Of a stretch of DNA of 5,369 bases, positions 1 to 5,011 are shown one piece after another. The notes below the pieces were generated by a model, which was not told where the DNA came from, did not search any database, and saw only the letters and a program-made list of their open reading frames with translations. Every line of letters starts with the position of its first letter. Within the stretch, counting starts at the first letter, position 1. The translations under genes and the position numbers were made by a program. This stretch comes from JBDTMC01 sp039934475 (GTDB lineage: Bacteria > Acidobacteriota > Terriglobia > Bryobacterales > Bryobacteraceae), in contig JBDTMC010000526.1 in the NCBI GenBank assembly GCA_039934475.1, positions 1 to 5,369 on the forward strand. Direction: 5' to 3'.

Positions 1-1
1 G

Positions 2-337
2 AGAGATTCCCGCAGGAAAGTCTTGCGGCGGGCTTCCGGTTTCTACCTGACAAAGAGCAAACTGCACCGGGCGGCTCAGGAAGCTGTCGAAAAGGCGCTG
101 AAATACGCCTTTGTGGGGCGTCGGCGCAAGAAACGCGACTTCCGCAGACTGTGGATTGTGCGCATTAACGCGGGTTGCCGCGCTGCCGAGATTTCCTATA
201 GCAAGTTCATGGGCGGCTTGAAGAAAGCCGGGATTGAACTGAACCGCAAGATGCTGGCGGACCTCGCTGCCAACGACGAAGCGGCCTTCCGGCAGTTGGT
301 GGGCCAGGCTAAGGAAGCGATGTTGGCAAAGGCCTAA
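2..337 (+). CDS. rplT: 50S ribosomal protein L20 (5' end cut off by window)
   Basis: L20 binds 23S rRNA early in assembly of the large ribosomal subunit. In several bacteria it also represses its own infC-rpmI-rplT operon, but that control site would lie outside this window. The reading frame is open from base 2 to the TAA at 335-337 and gives 111 residues. The family is usually about 115-120 residues, so roughly 8-10 N-terminal residues are missing to the left. A TTG at 23 is internal and is not the start, because L20-like sequence continues upstream of it. Diagnostic L20 blocks are the basic GRRRKKRDFRRLW segment, WIVRINA, ISYSKFMGGLKKAGIELNRK and the C-terminal DLA-x-AAF pattern. One local oddity is GCRAAEI where the family usually has something like AAARxNGL. 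The coiled-coil gene begins 4 bp after the stop, so the two are probably co-transcribed. The assignment is firm. Confidence 0.97.
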   Translation, partial: RDSRRKVLRRASGFYLTKSKLHRAAQEAVEKALKYAFVGRRRKKRDFRRLWIVRINAGCRAAEISYSKFMGGLKKAGIELNRKMLADLAANDEAAFRQLVGQAKEAMLAKA

Positions 338-341
338 ACCG

Positions 342-626
342 ATGGCACTGCAAGCCGAGGACCGGGACACCTTAGTCGGGTTAGAAGAACGGATTCTCAA
401 GACGGTGGAGCTGGTGAACCAGCTCCGCCAGCGCAACGACTCCCTGCAACGCCAATTGAACGAGGCGTTGGATGGGAAGGCGGACGCCGAGAAAGCGACC
501 GCGGAAGCCAAGGCGGATGCGGCGCGCGCGATTCAAGAGATGGATTCGTTCCGTAACGAGCGGAAGCAAGTACGCACGCGCATCGAGAAGCTGCTGGGGC
601 AGATGGATCTGCTCAGCGAGAGTTAG
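342..626 (+). CDS. zapB: ZapB-like short coiled-coil cell division protein
   Basis: This is a 94-residue acidic and charged protein that is almost entirely alpha-helical coiled coil from about residue 8 to 90. It shows heptad-like spacing of L/V/I in LEERILKTVELVNQLRQR and again in RIEKLLGQMDLL near the C-terminus. It has an Ala/Lys/Glu-rich middle (about 45-65), no cysteines and no membrane segment. ZapB-type proteins are short coiled coils that bind ZapA and help bundle FtsZ filaments at midcell. The call rests on size, coiled-coil character and the position directly before zapA, not on a catalytic motif. The ATG at 342 lies 4 bp after rplT, with an AAAGG sequence at 328-332 inside the end of rplT as a possible ribosome binding site. 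Similarity to E. coli ZapB itself is likely weak, so the symbol is provisional and 'coiled-coil protein' is the safe name. Confidence 0.75.
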   Translation: MALQAEDRDTLVGLEERILKTVELVNQLRQRNDSLQRQLNEALDGKADAEKATAEAKADAARAIQEMDSFRNERKQVRTRIEKLLGQMDLLSES

Positions 627-653
627 GCCGCACGGCCTGCCGGTTCGCCGACG

Positions 654-947
654 ATGGACAACGGCGCCCCTGAAAAGAAGCCAGTCCGGATTACGATCCT
701 CCAACAACCTTACACGCTGCTGGCGGCGGGAGATCCTCGCGAAACTGAGGAACTCGCGGCCACAGTGGATCAGTTAATGACGTCCATCGCCGGCAAAGCG
801 CGCAACATGGACACCAACCGTGTGTTCGTGATGGCTTGTTTGCACCTGGCAGATCAACTGCGCACAGCGGAACGCGAACTGGATCTGCTGCGAACGAAGA
901 CTTCGGCAATGGCCGATCTGCTCAAAGACACCCTGGACCCCGAATAG
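654..947 (+). CDS. zapA: cell division protein ZapA
   Basis: ZapA is a cytosolic FtsZ-binding protein that crosslinks protofilaments and stabilises the Z-ring. The 97-residue product has the usual ZapA plan. Its N-terminal globular part has VRITILQQPYTLLAAGDP (about residues 11-28), matching the family pattern V-x-I-x-I-x-G-x-x-Y-x-L. This is followed by EELAATVDQLMTSIAGKA, then a helix with NRVFVMACLHLADQL (family pattern R-x-x-V-x-A-A-L-x-I-A-D-E-L), and a C-terminal coiled coil from about residue 70 that mediates oligomerisation. Length is normal for the family. The ATG at 654 is 27 bp after the ZapB-like gene; no strong Shine-Dalgarno is visible, which suggests translation coupled to the upstream genes. 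The TAG stop is only 5 bp from the convergent phosphatase gene. The 6S RNA gene often found after zapA in other bacteria is not here. Confidence 0.92.
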   Translation: MDNGAPEKKPVRITILQQPYTLLAAGDPRETEELAATVDQLMTSIAGKARNMDTNRVFVMACLHLADQLRTAERELDLLRTKTSAMADLLKDTLDPE

Positions 948-952
948 GCCGA

Positions 953-2098
953 TCAGTTCGCACGGACACAGAGGACAAGACAAGTGATGTCGTCGTATTG
1001 CGGGGCAGCGCCGGCAAACCGATCGACGGAATCGAAGATACGCCGCAGGTTGGAGGCGGCATTCGTGGTCTTGAGCGCCGCAACCTCATTCGCCAGCCGT
1101 TCCTCGCTGAACTCCTCACCCGATTCGTTCACTGCTTCCACAACTCCGTCTGTATAGATATAGAGGGAGTCACTGGACTGGAGTTGGATACACCCACTTC
1201 GGTACTGTGAAAAAGCGAACGCGCCCAGCGGGAGTCCGCCGTCTTCCAGCCGGTCAATCGACCCACTTTGCCGCACCAACAGGGGCGGGTTGTGACCGGC
1301 ATTCACCCACTCCAGCGTGCGCGACGGAAGGTCTAACTCCGCGATGAACGCCGTAGTGAAATGCCTCCCACCGCCACTGCGCTCACACATCGAACGATTG
1401 AGTTTCGTGACCAGTTCCACCAAGTGAAGTGGATCGGCGGCCAGAGTGTGGAAACCGGTTTGAATGGCAGCCATCAACAGTCCTGCCGGGATCCCTTTTC
1501 CAGCTACGTCGGCGACAATCAGCAGCAGCCGGGAGCCCTCCGTACCGGCTCGCGGGAATGCATCATAATAGTCCCCGGCAACGGTGTTTGCGGGCTTGGT
1601 AGCAAATGCGATATCCAGACCGGCAACAACAGGCGGGCTTTCCGGCAGAAGCATTCTCTGTATGTCGCGCGCAATCTCAAGATCGCGTTTCAAACCGACG
1701 CGGTCGGCCAGTTCCAGCACCAGCAGCAAGAACAGGATGAAGGCCGCCGGCGTCGAACTGGGAGAGGCACGGAAACCAGAGTCACTCGTGTAATGGAAGA
1801 CGGGAAGCACCAGCAGCACCACCGCCAGCAGCAGCAGCAGCCGGCGGACCGGAGTTAGACGGTCGTACATCGCACCAGCGACGGCAGTGACAACGCGGCC
1901 ACGACCTTTGGGGACAGCCCACTCCTCACGCAGGTTACGTCCCGTCTCCGCCGAATACAGATTAAGGCTGCTGCTGGTTTCCCGCCGGAATTGCGTCCAA
2001 AGCTGTTCGGCGTTCAAGCCGTCGCTGGTGCGCCGCCAGAAGGAGCGAATGCTCGCCGTATGACGCCGGAACGTCTCTTCCCAACTATCAAGGCTCAA
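953..2098 (-). CDS. membrane-bound PP2C-type serine/threonine phosphatase (SpoIIE/RsbU family)
   Basis: This 381-residue protein probably dephosphorylates phosphoserine or phosphothreonine on a partner such as an anti-sigma-factor antagonist; the true substrate is unknown. A cytosolic N-terminal region (1-80) precedes two hydrophobic segments at about 84-103 and 117-134, joined by a short loop. The typical RsbU linker helix LKRDLEIARDIQRMLLP follows at 136-152. The SpoIIE catalytic domain covers about 160-381, with GDYYD (175-179), VADVAGKGIPAGLLMA (195-210), NAGHNPPLL (266-274), YTDGVVEA (315-322) and DDIT (369-372). These supply the metal-binding aspartates, so the enzyme should be active. 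No HAMP, PAS or GAF sensor domain is present. The start is TTG: it is the only ATG/GTG/TTG codon after the in-frame TGA upstream, and AGGCGG (complement of 2109-2114) sits 10 nt before it. It lies 25 bp after the 81-residue membrane protein gene and is probably co-transcribed with it. Confidence 0.9.
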   Translation of the reverse strand: MSLDSWEETFRRHTASIRSFWRRTSDGLNAEQLWTQFRRETSSSLNLYSAETGRNLREEWAVPKGRGRVVTAVAGAMYDRLTPVRRLLLLLAVVLLVLPVFHYTSDSGFRASPSSTPAAFILFLLLVLELADRVGLKRDLEIARDIQRMLLPESPPVVAGLDIAFATKPANTVAGDYYDAFPRAGTEGSRLLLIVADVAGKGIPAGLLMAAIQTGFHTLAADPLHLVELVTKLNRSMCERSGGGRHFTTAFIAELDLPSRTLEWVNAGHNPPLLVRQSGSIDRLEDGGLPLGAFAFSQYRSGCIQLQSSDSLYIYTDGVVEAVNESGEEFSEERLANEVAALKTTNAASNLRRIFDSVDRFAGAAPQYDDITCLVLCVRAN

Positions 2099-2123
2099 TG
2101 AGTCGGTACCGCCTGTATCTATG

Positions 2124-2369
2124 CTACTCGCTGCGGCGGGCAGATCGTATGTGACTCAGATCCTCGACAACTTCCGGTTTGGGACTTTCGACGGATGGAT
2201 GCGGCCCTTTGCTATTAAATTTTTGCTCTTGCTCAGAACGAGACAAGGGTTCCGGTGTCGGGTCGGGAAGAGATCCTTTGACGCGCGATGCGGCCAGCAG
2301 TCGGGCTACTACCAGACCGAACGGGACGGACAGTACAAACCAGAGTAATACGTTCGTGCCTATCTTCAC
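2124..2369 (-). CDS. small single-span membrane protein, unknown function
   Basis: I do not recognise this 81-residue protein. It has one hydrophobic segment at about residues 7-27 (NVLLWFVLSVPFGLVVARLL). A hydrophilic, proline- and charge-rich tail follows (about 30-81), with SLPDPTPEPL and KGPHPSVESPKPE, and is probably disordered. The segment could be a signal anchor. It has no cysteines and no cleavage site I would trust. The start is GTG at 2369-2367, with AGGA (complement of 2378-2381) 8 nt upstream; an in-frame TAG lies farther upstream. The gene ends 25 bp before the membrane phosphatase on the same strand, which suggests an operon and perhaps a partner or assembly role for the phosphatase; that role is inference. 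Support comes from the ribosome binding site, clean membrane topology and operon spacing. It remains possible that it is not translated. Confidence 0.6.
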   Translation of the reverse strand: MKIGTNVLLWFVLSVPFGLVVARLLAASRVKGSLPDPTPEPLSRSEQEQKFNSKGPHPSVESPKPEVVEDLSHIRSARRSE

Positions 2370-2403
2370 TCTAAGCGTCCTGTGTAATTTCTCAACGTCG
2401 AAC

Positions 2404-2420
2404 GTACTAAAAAAGTACTA
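2404..2420 (-). promoter_or_regulatory. operator-like repeat upstream of the small protein/phosphatase operon
   Basis: Read on the minus strand the site is TAGTAC-TTTTT-TAGTAC: a direct repeat of a hexamer at an 11-bp period, about one helical turn. It also contains the inverted repeat GTACT-N5-AGTAC, because GTAC is itself palindromic. It lies 34-50 bp upstream of the GTG start of the 81-residue gene, where a promoter or an operator overlapping one would be expected. Dimeric winged-helix repressors bind sites of this general shape. No regulator gene is in the window, and the assignment as an operator is inference. Confidence 0.4.
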
Positions 2421-2551
2421 GGCGCTCCAGAATCCACGAGAAGATACACGTAGACACCGACCAAACCACTTACCCGAGGCTTGGAGCACTACCTTCTTAA
2501 GAGTTTGAATCAAGATAGTGACAGGAGTCGGCGAGGAAGTCAATGAGCGTC

Positions 2552-2570
2552 CTTACCAGTACTTACCAGT
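2552..2570. repeat. tandem direct repeat of CTTACCAGT
   Basis: Two exact copies of the 9-mer CTTACCAGT (2552-2560 and 2562-2570) are separated by one A, giving a 10-bp period close to one DNA turn. They lie in the intergenic region, over 180 bp upstream of the 81-residue gene and about 115 bp beyond the end of the 292-residue gene. They could be a binding site for a protein acting on same-face repeats, or chance duplication. Function is unknown. Confidence 0.4.
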
Positions 2571-2643
2571 TATTTTGCGAACTAAGTCGATACACGAGTG
2601 GATTTGCTGCTGCGGGTGCCATCGGGTTGCTAGGGAACGGGGT

Positions 2644-2672
2644 GGGCAGGCTCTCCAGTGGATAACCTGCCC
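2644..2672 (-). terminator. possible transcription terminator hairpin after the 292-residue gene
   Basis: GGGCAGG (2644-2650) and CCTGCCC (2666-2672) form a perfect 7-bp GC-rich stem with a 15-nt loop, beginning 14 bp past the stop codon of the minus-strand gene. The location suits a terminator or an mRNA 3'-end stabiliser. No T-tract follows on the minus strand, so it is not a classical intrinsic terminator. Confidence 0.4.
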
Positions 2673-2686
2673 TTGGAACGGGTGGC

Positions 2687-3565
2687 CTAGTTGCGGAGGT
2701 TCTGAACCTTCGGCGTGGAAAGATATCCCACGATCTGGTCCTTCTTTACTTCATTCACGACAATCTCATACGGCTGGCGAGCCTTGGCTGTGTAGAACTG
2801 GATGGGCTCGTTGAGATTCTTATCCTTCTTCTCCACCTTCTTGTCGTCGGCGATGATCTGCAAGGTGTAGCGGTTGCGCTTCATGTCGGCCTTATCCAGC
2901 TTTAGCGTGATGTCGCCTACGCGGGTGAAGTCTTTCTGCTTCTTGATGTTAAATTCGAAGATATTTCGCTCGCCGAGGGCCCGCAGAGCCGCGATCTCCT
3001 TGCCATTGGTCGCCACCAAGCCGCTGGTGACACCAAGATCGCCGGTCACATGCTTCAAATCGGCGATGGTCTTATCCATCTCCGACTTATTGGCGGCCAC
3101 TTCGGATTTCACGGTTCCCACTTCGGTGTTCACTTCGCCAATCTTGGTATTCGCGGCAGTGGCAACATCATTGACCTGAGAGATGTCCTTCTTCAGTTCC
3201 GCCGACTGCTTGGCCTGCTCCACTTCCAGTTTCTTGGCCAAGTCCTCGGCGTGTTTGGTGGCATCTACCTTCGCCTGACCAGCGGCCATGGCGGCCTGAC
3301 GGCGTGCGCCTTCCAACTCATCCCGCAGCGTTTCGAGGTTGCGGCGCTGAGTCTGCGTGGTAACGCTGGATGTCTCGCGGACGCTGGTGATTTCGTTCAG
3401 TATCTGTTCCTGCATCTTCGCCATCTCAGTGCGGAGGTTGTCGATTTGCACGAACATGTAGACCACGGCGGCCAACAGCGCAATGACAAGTCCGAAGAGG
3501 ATGGGGATCTTCAGGCCGGGCCCGGTGGGCTGAGGGGGGGGATAAGCGGGGTGAGATTCGCTCAC
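2687..3565 (-). CDS. membrane-anchored coiled-coil protein with conserved C-terminal domain, unknown function
   Basis: I cannot assign a function to this 292-residue protein. Residues 1-18 are short, proline-rich and probably cytosolic (YPPPQPTGPG). One hydrophobic segment at about 19-39 anchors it in the inner membrane. A long helical coiled-coil region follows from about 40 to 195, rich in Lys, Glu and Ala, with regular small-residue and valine spacing in GEVNTEVGTVKSEV (143-156). A compact, beta-rich and lysine-rich C-terminal domain spans about 198-288, with GERNIFEFNIKK, VGDITLKLDKAD, NEPIQFYTAKARQPYEIVV and KDQIVGYLSTPK. The region after the anchor is probably periplasmic. There is no cysteine. 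I associate the C-terminal domain with acidobacterial hypothetical proteins, but that is memory, not a search. The GTG start has AAGGAG 9 nt upstream. tdk ends 78 bp upstream on the same strand, so co-transcription is possible, but a functional link is not implied. Confidence 0.85.
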   Translation of the reverse strand: MSESHPAYPPPQPTGPGLKIPILFGLVIALLAAVVYMFVQIDNLRTEMAKMQEQILNEITSVRETSSVTTQTQRRNLETLRDELEGARRQAAMAAGQAKVDATKHAEDLAKKLEVEQAKQSAELKKDISQVNDVATAANTKIGEVNTEVGTVKSEVAANKSEMDKTIADLKHVTGDLGVTSGLVATNGKEIAALRALGERNIFEFNIKKQKDFTRVGDITLKLDKADMKRNRYTLQIIADDKKVEKKDKNLNEPIQFYTAKARQPYEIVVNEVKKDQIVGYLSTPKVQNLRN

Positions 3566-3574
3566 GGATGTTCT

Positions 3575-3580
3575 CTCCTT
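3575..3580 (-). promoter_or_regulatory. strong ribosome binding site that fixes a GTG start
   Basis: The complement of these bases reads AAGGAG, a near-perfect Shine-Dalgarno. It is 9 nt before the GTG at 3565-3563 of the 292-residue gene, which supports GTG rather than a later internal ATG as the start. Confidence 0.75.
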
Positions 3581-3598
3581 GAAAGTACCAGAGTTTGC

Positions 3599-3627
3599 AA
3601 CTCCAACTTTACCATTTAGATGGAGTT
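3599..3627. repeat. inverted repeat between tdk and the 292-residue gene
   Basis: AACTCCA (3599-3605) and TGGAGTT (3621-3627) are exact inverted copies around a 15-nt AT-rich spacer. They lie in the 78-bp gap after tdk. On the minus strand the hairpin is about 17 bp past the tdk stop and no T-tract follows, so it may be a weak terminator, an operator or a leader structure of the next gene. The 7-bp arms could also arise by chance. Confidence 0.35.
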
Positions 3628-3643
3628 AGGCACGATACGGGTT

Positions 3644-4267
3644 TCATGTTTGTGGGCCGGCGGAGGGGCGCAACGAAGCGCGCGCGAACTCCAGAACCTC
3701 CTGTTTCGGTAGCCCAGGTTCAAAGCAACGGCGGCAGCGTGCTTCATAGGCTCCGCTGGCGCCCACGACGATGAGATCTTCCGAGTCCACCAGTCGCTGC
3801 GTATGTTTCGCCGGATTCCCGCACCGCATGCAGATAGCCAGCACCTTGGTGATGGATTCTGCCAGGGTGAGCAGGTCGGGCATCGGAGGAAATGGACGCC
3901 CGAGGTAGTCGGTGTCCAGACCGGCGATGATTACTTGTTTGCCGCTATCGGCCAGCTGCTGCGCTACGTCCACCAAGCCTTGTCCAAAGAAGTGGGATTC
4001 GTCTACGCCAATCACTTCCGTACGCCAGTCGAGCTTGGTCAGGATCTCCGCTACATCTCCGACGACTTCGGATTTCATCCGCACATCGCCATGCGACACG
4101 ATCTCATCGACGGAATAGCGGTTGTCGATGGCGGGCTTGAAAGCCTGCACTCGTTTGCGGGCGATGCGCGCGCGGCGCAGGCGGCGGATGAGCTCTTCGC
4201 TCTTACCGGAGAACATGGGGCCGCAGATGGCCTCAATCCAACCGGCATGACCTGTGAATACGTCCAT
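3644..4267 (-). CDS. tdk: thymidine kinase (type II, TK1-like)
   Basis: Thymidine kinase phosphorylates thymidine to dTMP with ATP (EC 2.7.1.21) in cytosolic pyrimidine salvage. The 207-residue product carries all family landmarks: P-loop GPMFSGKS (16-23) followed by EELIRRLRRA, FKP (43-45), the Walker B/catalytic DESHFF (89-94, with Glu90 as the expected base), GLDTDYLGRPF (116-126), the structural zinc ligands CMRC (146-149) and CRRC (178-181), and the thymidine-binding lasso region around GAYEARC (172-178). Length is normal for bacterial enzymes (about 190-215). The ATG start is the first possible one, since an in-frame TAA lies 9 nt upstream. No good Shine-Dalgarno precedes it, but a GATAAT box does, which hints at a leaderless message. 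The gene is divergent from the HAD phosphatase and is followed by the 292-residue gene. It is intact and should be active. Confidence 0.96.
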   Translation of the reverse strand: MDVFTGHAGWIEAICGPMFSGKSEELIRRLRRARIARKRVQAFKPAIDNRYSVDEIVSHGDVRMKSEVVGDVAEILTKLDWRTEVIGVDESHFFGQGLVDVAQQLADSGKQVIIAGLDTDYLGRPFPPMPDLLTLAESITKVLAICMRCGNPAKHTQRLVDSEDLIVVGASGAYEARCRRCFEPGLPKQEVLEFARASLRPSAGPQT

Positions 4268-4340
4268 TCCGTATTATCATCTGCCACCCTGACGGGCGGC
4301 GCAAACGCGACAGGTATCCTGGGAGGAGGGGGAAACGCGA
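4268..4340. promoter_or_regulatory. divergent promoter region between tdk and the HAD phosphatase
   Basis: These 73 bp must hold the signals for both divergent genes unless promoters sit inside the coding regions. On the minus strand GATAAT (complement of 4273-4278) resembles a -10 box and would place a transcript start at or very near the tdk ATG. AAACGCGA occurs twice, at 4303-4310 and 4333-4340, 30 bp apart. No convincing -35 element was found in either direction. Confidence 0.35.
4324..4329 (+). promoter_or_regulatory. ribosome binding site supporting a TTG start
   Basis: AGGAGG lies 11 nt before the TTG at 4341 within a purine-rich run (4321-4334). The strong site compensates for the weak start codon of the HAD phosphatase and supports that start over any later internal ATG. 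Confidence 0.7.
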
Positions 4341-4994
4341 TTGAGCGCCGGCCGCAACCTGTTGGTGACGGATTTTGACGGGACTGTGACAAAGCACGAT
4401 TTCTACGAACTGGCTTTGGCACGAGTGACACGCAGCGAGGCGCCGGCGGACTACTGGTCTCTCTACGCCAGCGGGCGCATCACCCACTTTGAAGCGATGC
4501 GAGGGATCTTCGGCTGCATCCGCTGCGATGAGGCGGCGATGGCAGAGGTATTGGCGTCGATGGAGCCAGACGCGCGCATGGCCGAGATGGTGGCAAGGCT
4601 TGGGGCAGCCGGGTGGGATGTGATGGTGGTGTCGGCGGGTTCGTCGTGGTACATCGATCGCGTGCTTCAGGCGGCGGGCGTGGATGTTCCGGTGCACGCC
4701 AGTCCAGGGAGATTCAGCCCCAGCGAGGGTCTGGTGCTGGAACTGCCGCTCGATTCGCCATTCCTTTGCCACACGATGGGGATCGATAAGGAAGCGGCGG
4801 TCCTTTACGGGCAGCGCGAGTACGAGCAGGTGGCGTTTGCCGGCAATGGACCTCCCGACCTGAAACCCGCCATGAGGGTAAAGCCGGAACTGCGCTTCGC
4901 TCGCACTTATCTCGCCGCAGAATTGAAGCGGCGAGGCGAAGGCTTCATCCCCTTCGAGCGATGGTCCGAGGTAGCGCTGCGGCTGCTGGCCTGA
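4341..4994 (+). CDS. HAD-IB family phosphatase, MtnX/SerB-like
   Basis: This 217-residue cytosolic enzyme belongs to the haloacid dehalogenase phosphatases of the phosphoserine phosphatase/MtnX type. Motif I is VTDFDGTVT (9-17), with nucleophile Asp11 and acid/base Asp13. Motif II is MVVSAGSS (95-102, Ser98), a motif III lysine is probably Lys150 in GIDK, and motif IV is GNGPPDLKPA (168-177). The helical segment after motif I (about 18-85) fits a C1 cap that sets specificity. The substrate cannot be named: phosphoserine, the methionine-salvage intermediate handled by MtnX, and other small phosphomonoesters are possible, and no mtn or ser gene is next to it. Motif IV has Asn169 where many members have Asp. 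The start is TTG, the only usual start codon between the in-frame TGA at 4290 and the conserved motif, preceded by AGGAGG at 4324-4329. The amidohydrolase gene follows 17 bp later, so the two may form an operon. Confidence 0.87.
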   Translation: MSAGRNLLVTDFDGTVTKHDFYELALARVTRSEAPADYWSLYASGRITHFEAMRGIFGCIRCDEAAMAEVLASMEPDARMAEMVARLGAAGWDVMVVSAGSSWYIDRVLQAAGVDVPVHASPGRFSPSEGLVLELPLDSPFLCHTMGIDKEAAVLYGQREYEQVAFAGNGPPDLKPAMRVKPELRFARTYLAAELKRRGEGFIPFERWSEVALRLLA

Positions 4995-5011
4995 CGGTAT
5001 CCTAAAACCAT

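Larger units (their letters stand above)
2370..2686. other. 317-bp gene-free intergenic region
   Basis: This stretch lies between the start of the 81-residue gene and the end of the 292-residue gene, both on the minus strand. It is visibly more AT-rich than its neighbours near 2381-2420 and 2501-2585. It holds an operator-like repeat (2404-2420), a tandem 9-bp repeat (2552-2570) and a hairpin (2644-2672), listed separately. The promoter for the small protein and phosphatase genes should be at its left end. I see no convincing tRNA, riboswitch or additional gene; the plus-strand open frames here run into the antisense of real genes and have no supporting features. Confidence 0.6.

Noticed and set aside
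625..638. Small inverted repeat AGGCC-GCAC-GGCCT between the zapB-like and zapA genes
   Set aside because: The 5-bp stem overlaps the stop codon and has no T-tract; in GC-rich DNA this is expected by chance and zapA is probably read through.
947..953. Expected 6S RNA gene downstream of zapA
   Set aside because: Only 5 bp separate zapA from the convergent phosphatase gene, so there is no space for it here.
1826..1840. Five CAG units resembling a trinucleotide microsatellite
   Set aside because: On the coding strand these are CTG leucine codons for residues 87-91 in the first membrane segment of the phosphatase, so protein composition explains them.
1361..1858. 165-residue plus-strand open frame
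   Set aside because: It lies entirely antisense to the phosphatase gene, is rich in Gln and Arg from reverse reading of Leu codons, and has no recognisable domain.
2657..2665. DnaA-box-like sequence (TTATCCACT on the minus strand)
   Set aside because: A single site with a mismatch to TTATCCACA, within a hairpin loop, with no cluster of boxes, AT-rich unwinding region or dnaA/dnaN gene nearby; not an origin.
2518..2814. 98-residue plus-strand open frame starting in the intergenic region
   Set aside because: It extends over 100 bp into the antisense of the 292-residue gene, has no good ribosome binding site and no recognisable features.
3050..3619. 189-residue plus-strand open frame
   Set aside because: It is antisense to the 292-residue coiled-coil gene, which has a strong ribosome binding site and clear protein architecture; the shadow frame has neither.
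3803..4378. 191-residue plus-strand open frame
   Set aside because: It overlaps tdk on the opposite strand and runs into the HAD gene in another frame; both of those have intact catalytic motifs.
4233..4772. 179-residue minus-strand open frame
   Set aside because: It is antisense to the HAD phosphatase, rich in His and Arg, with no domain; typical of shadow frames in GC-rich genes.
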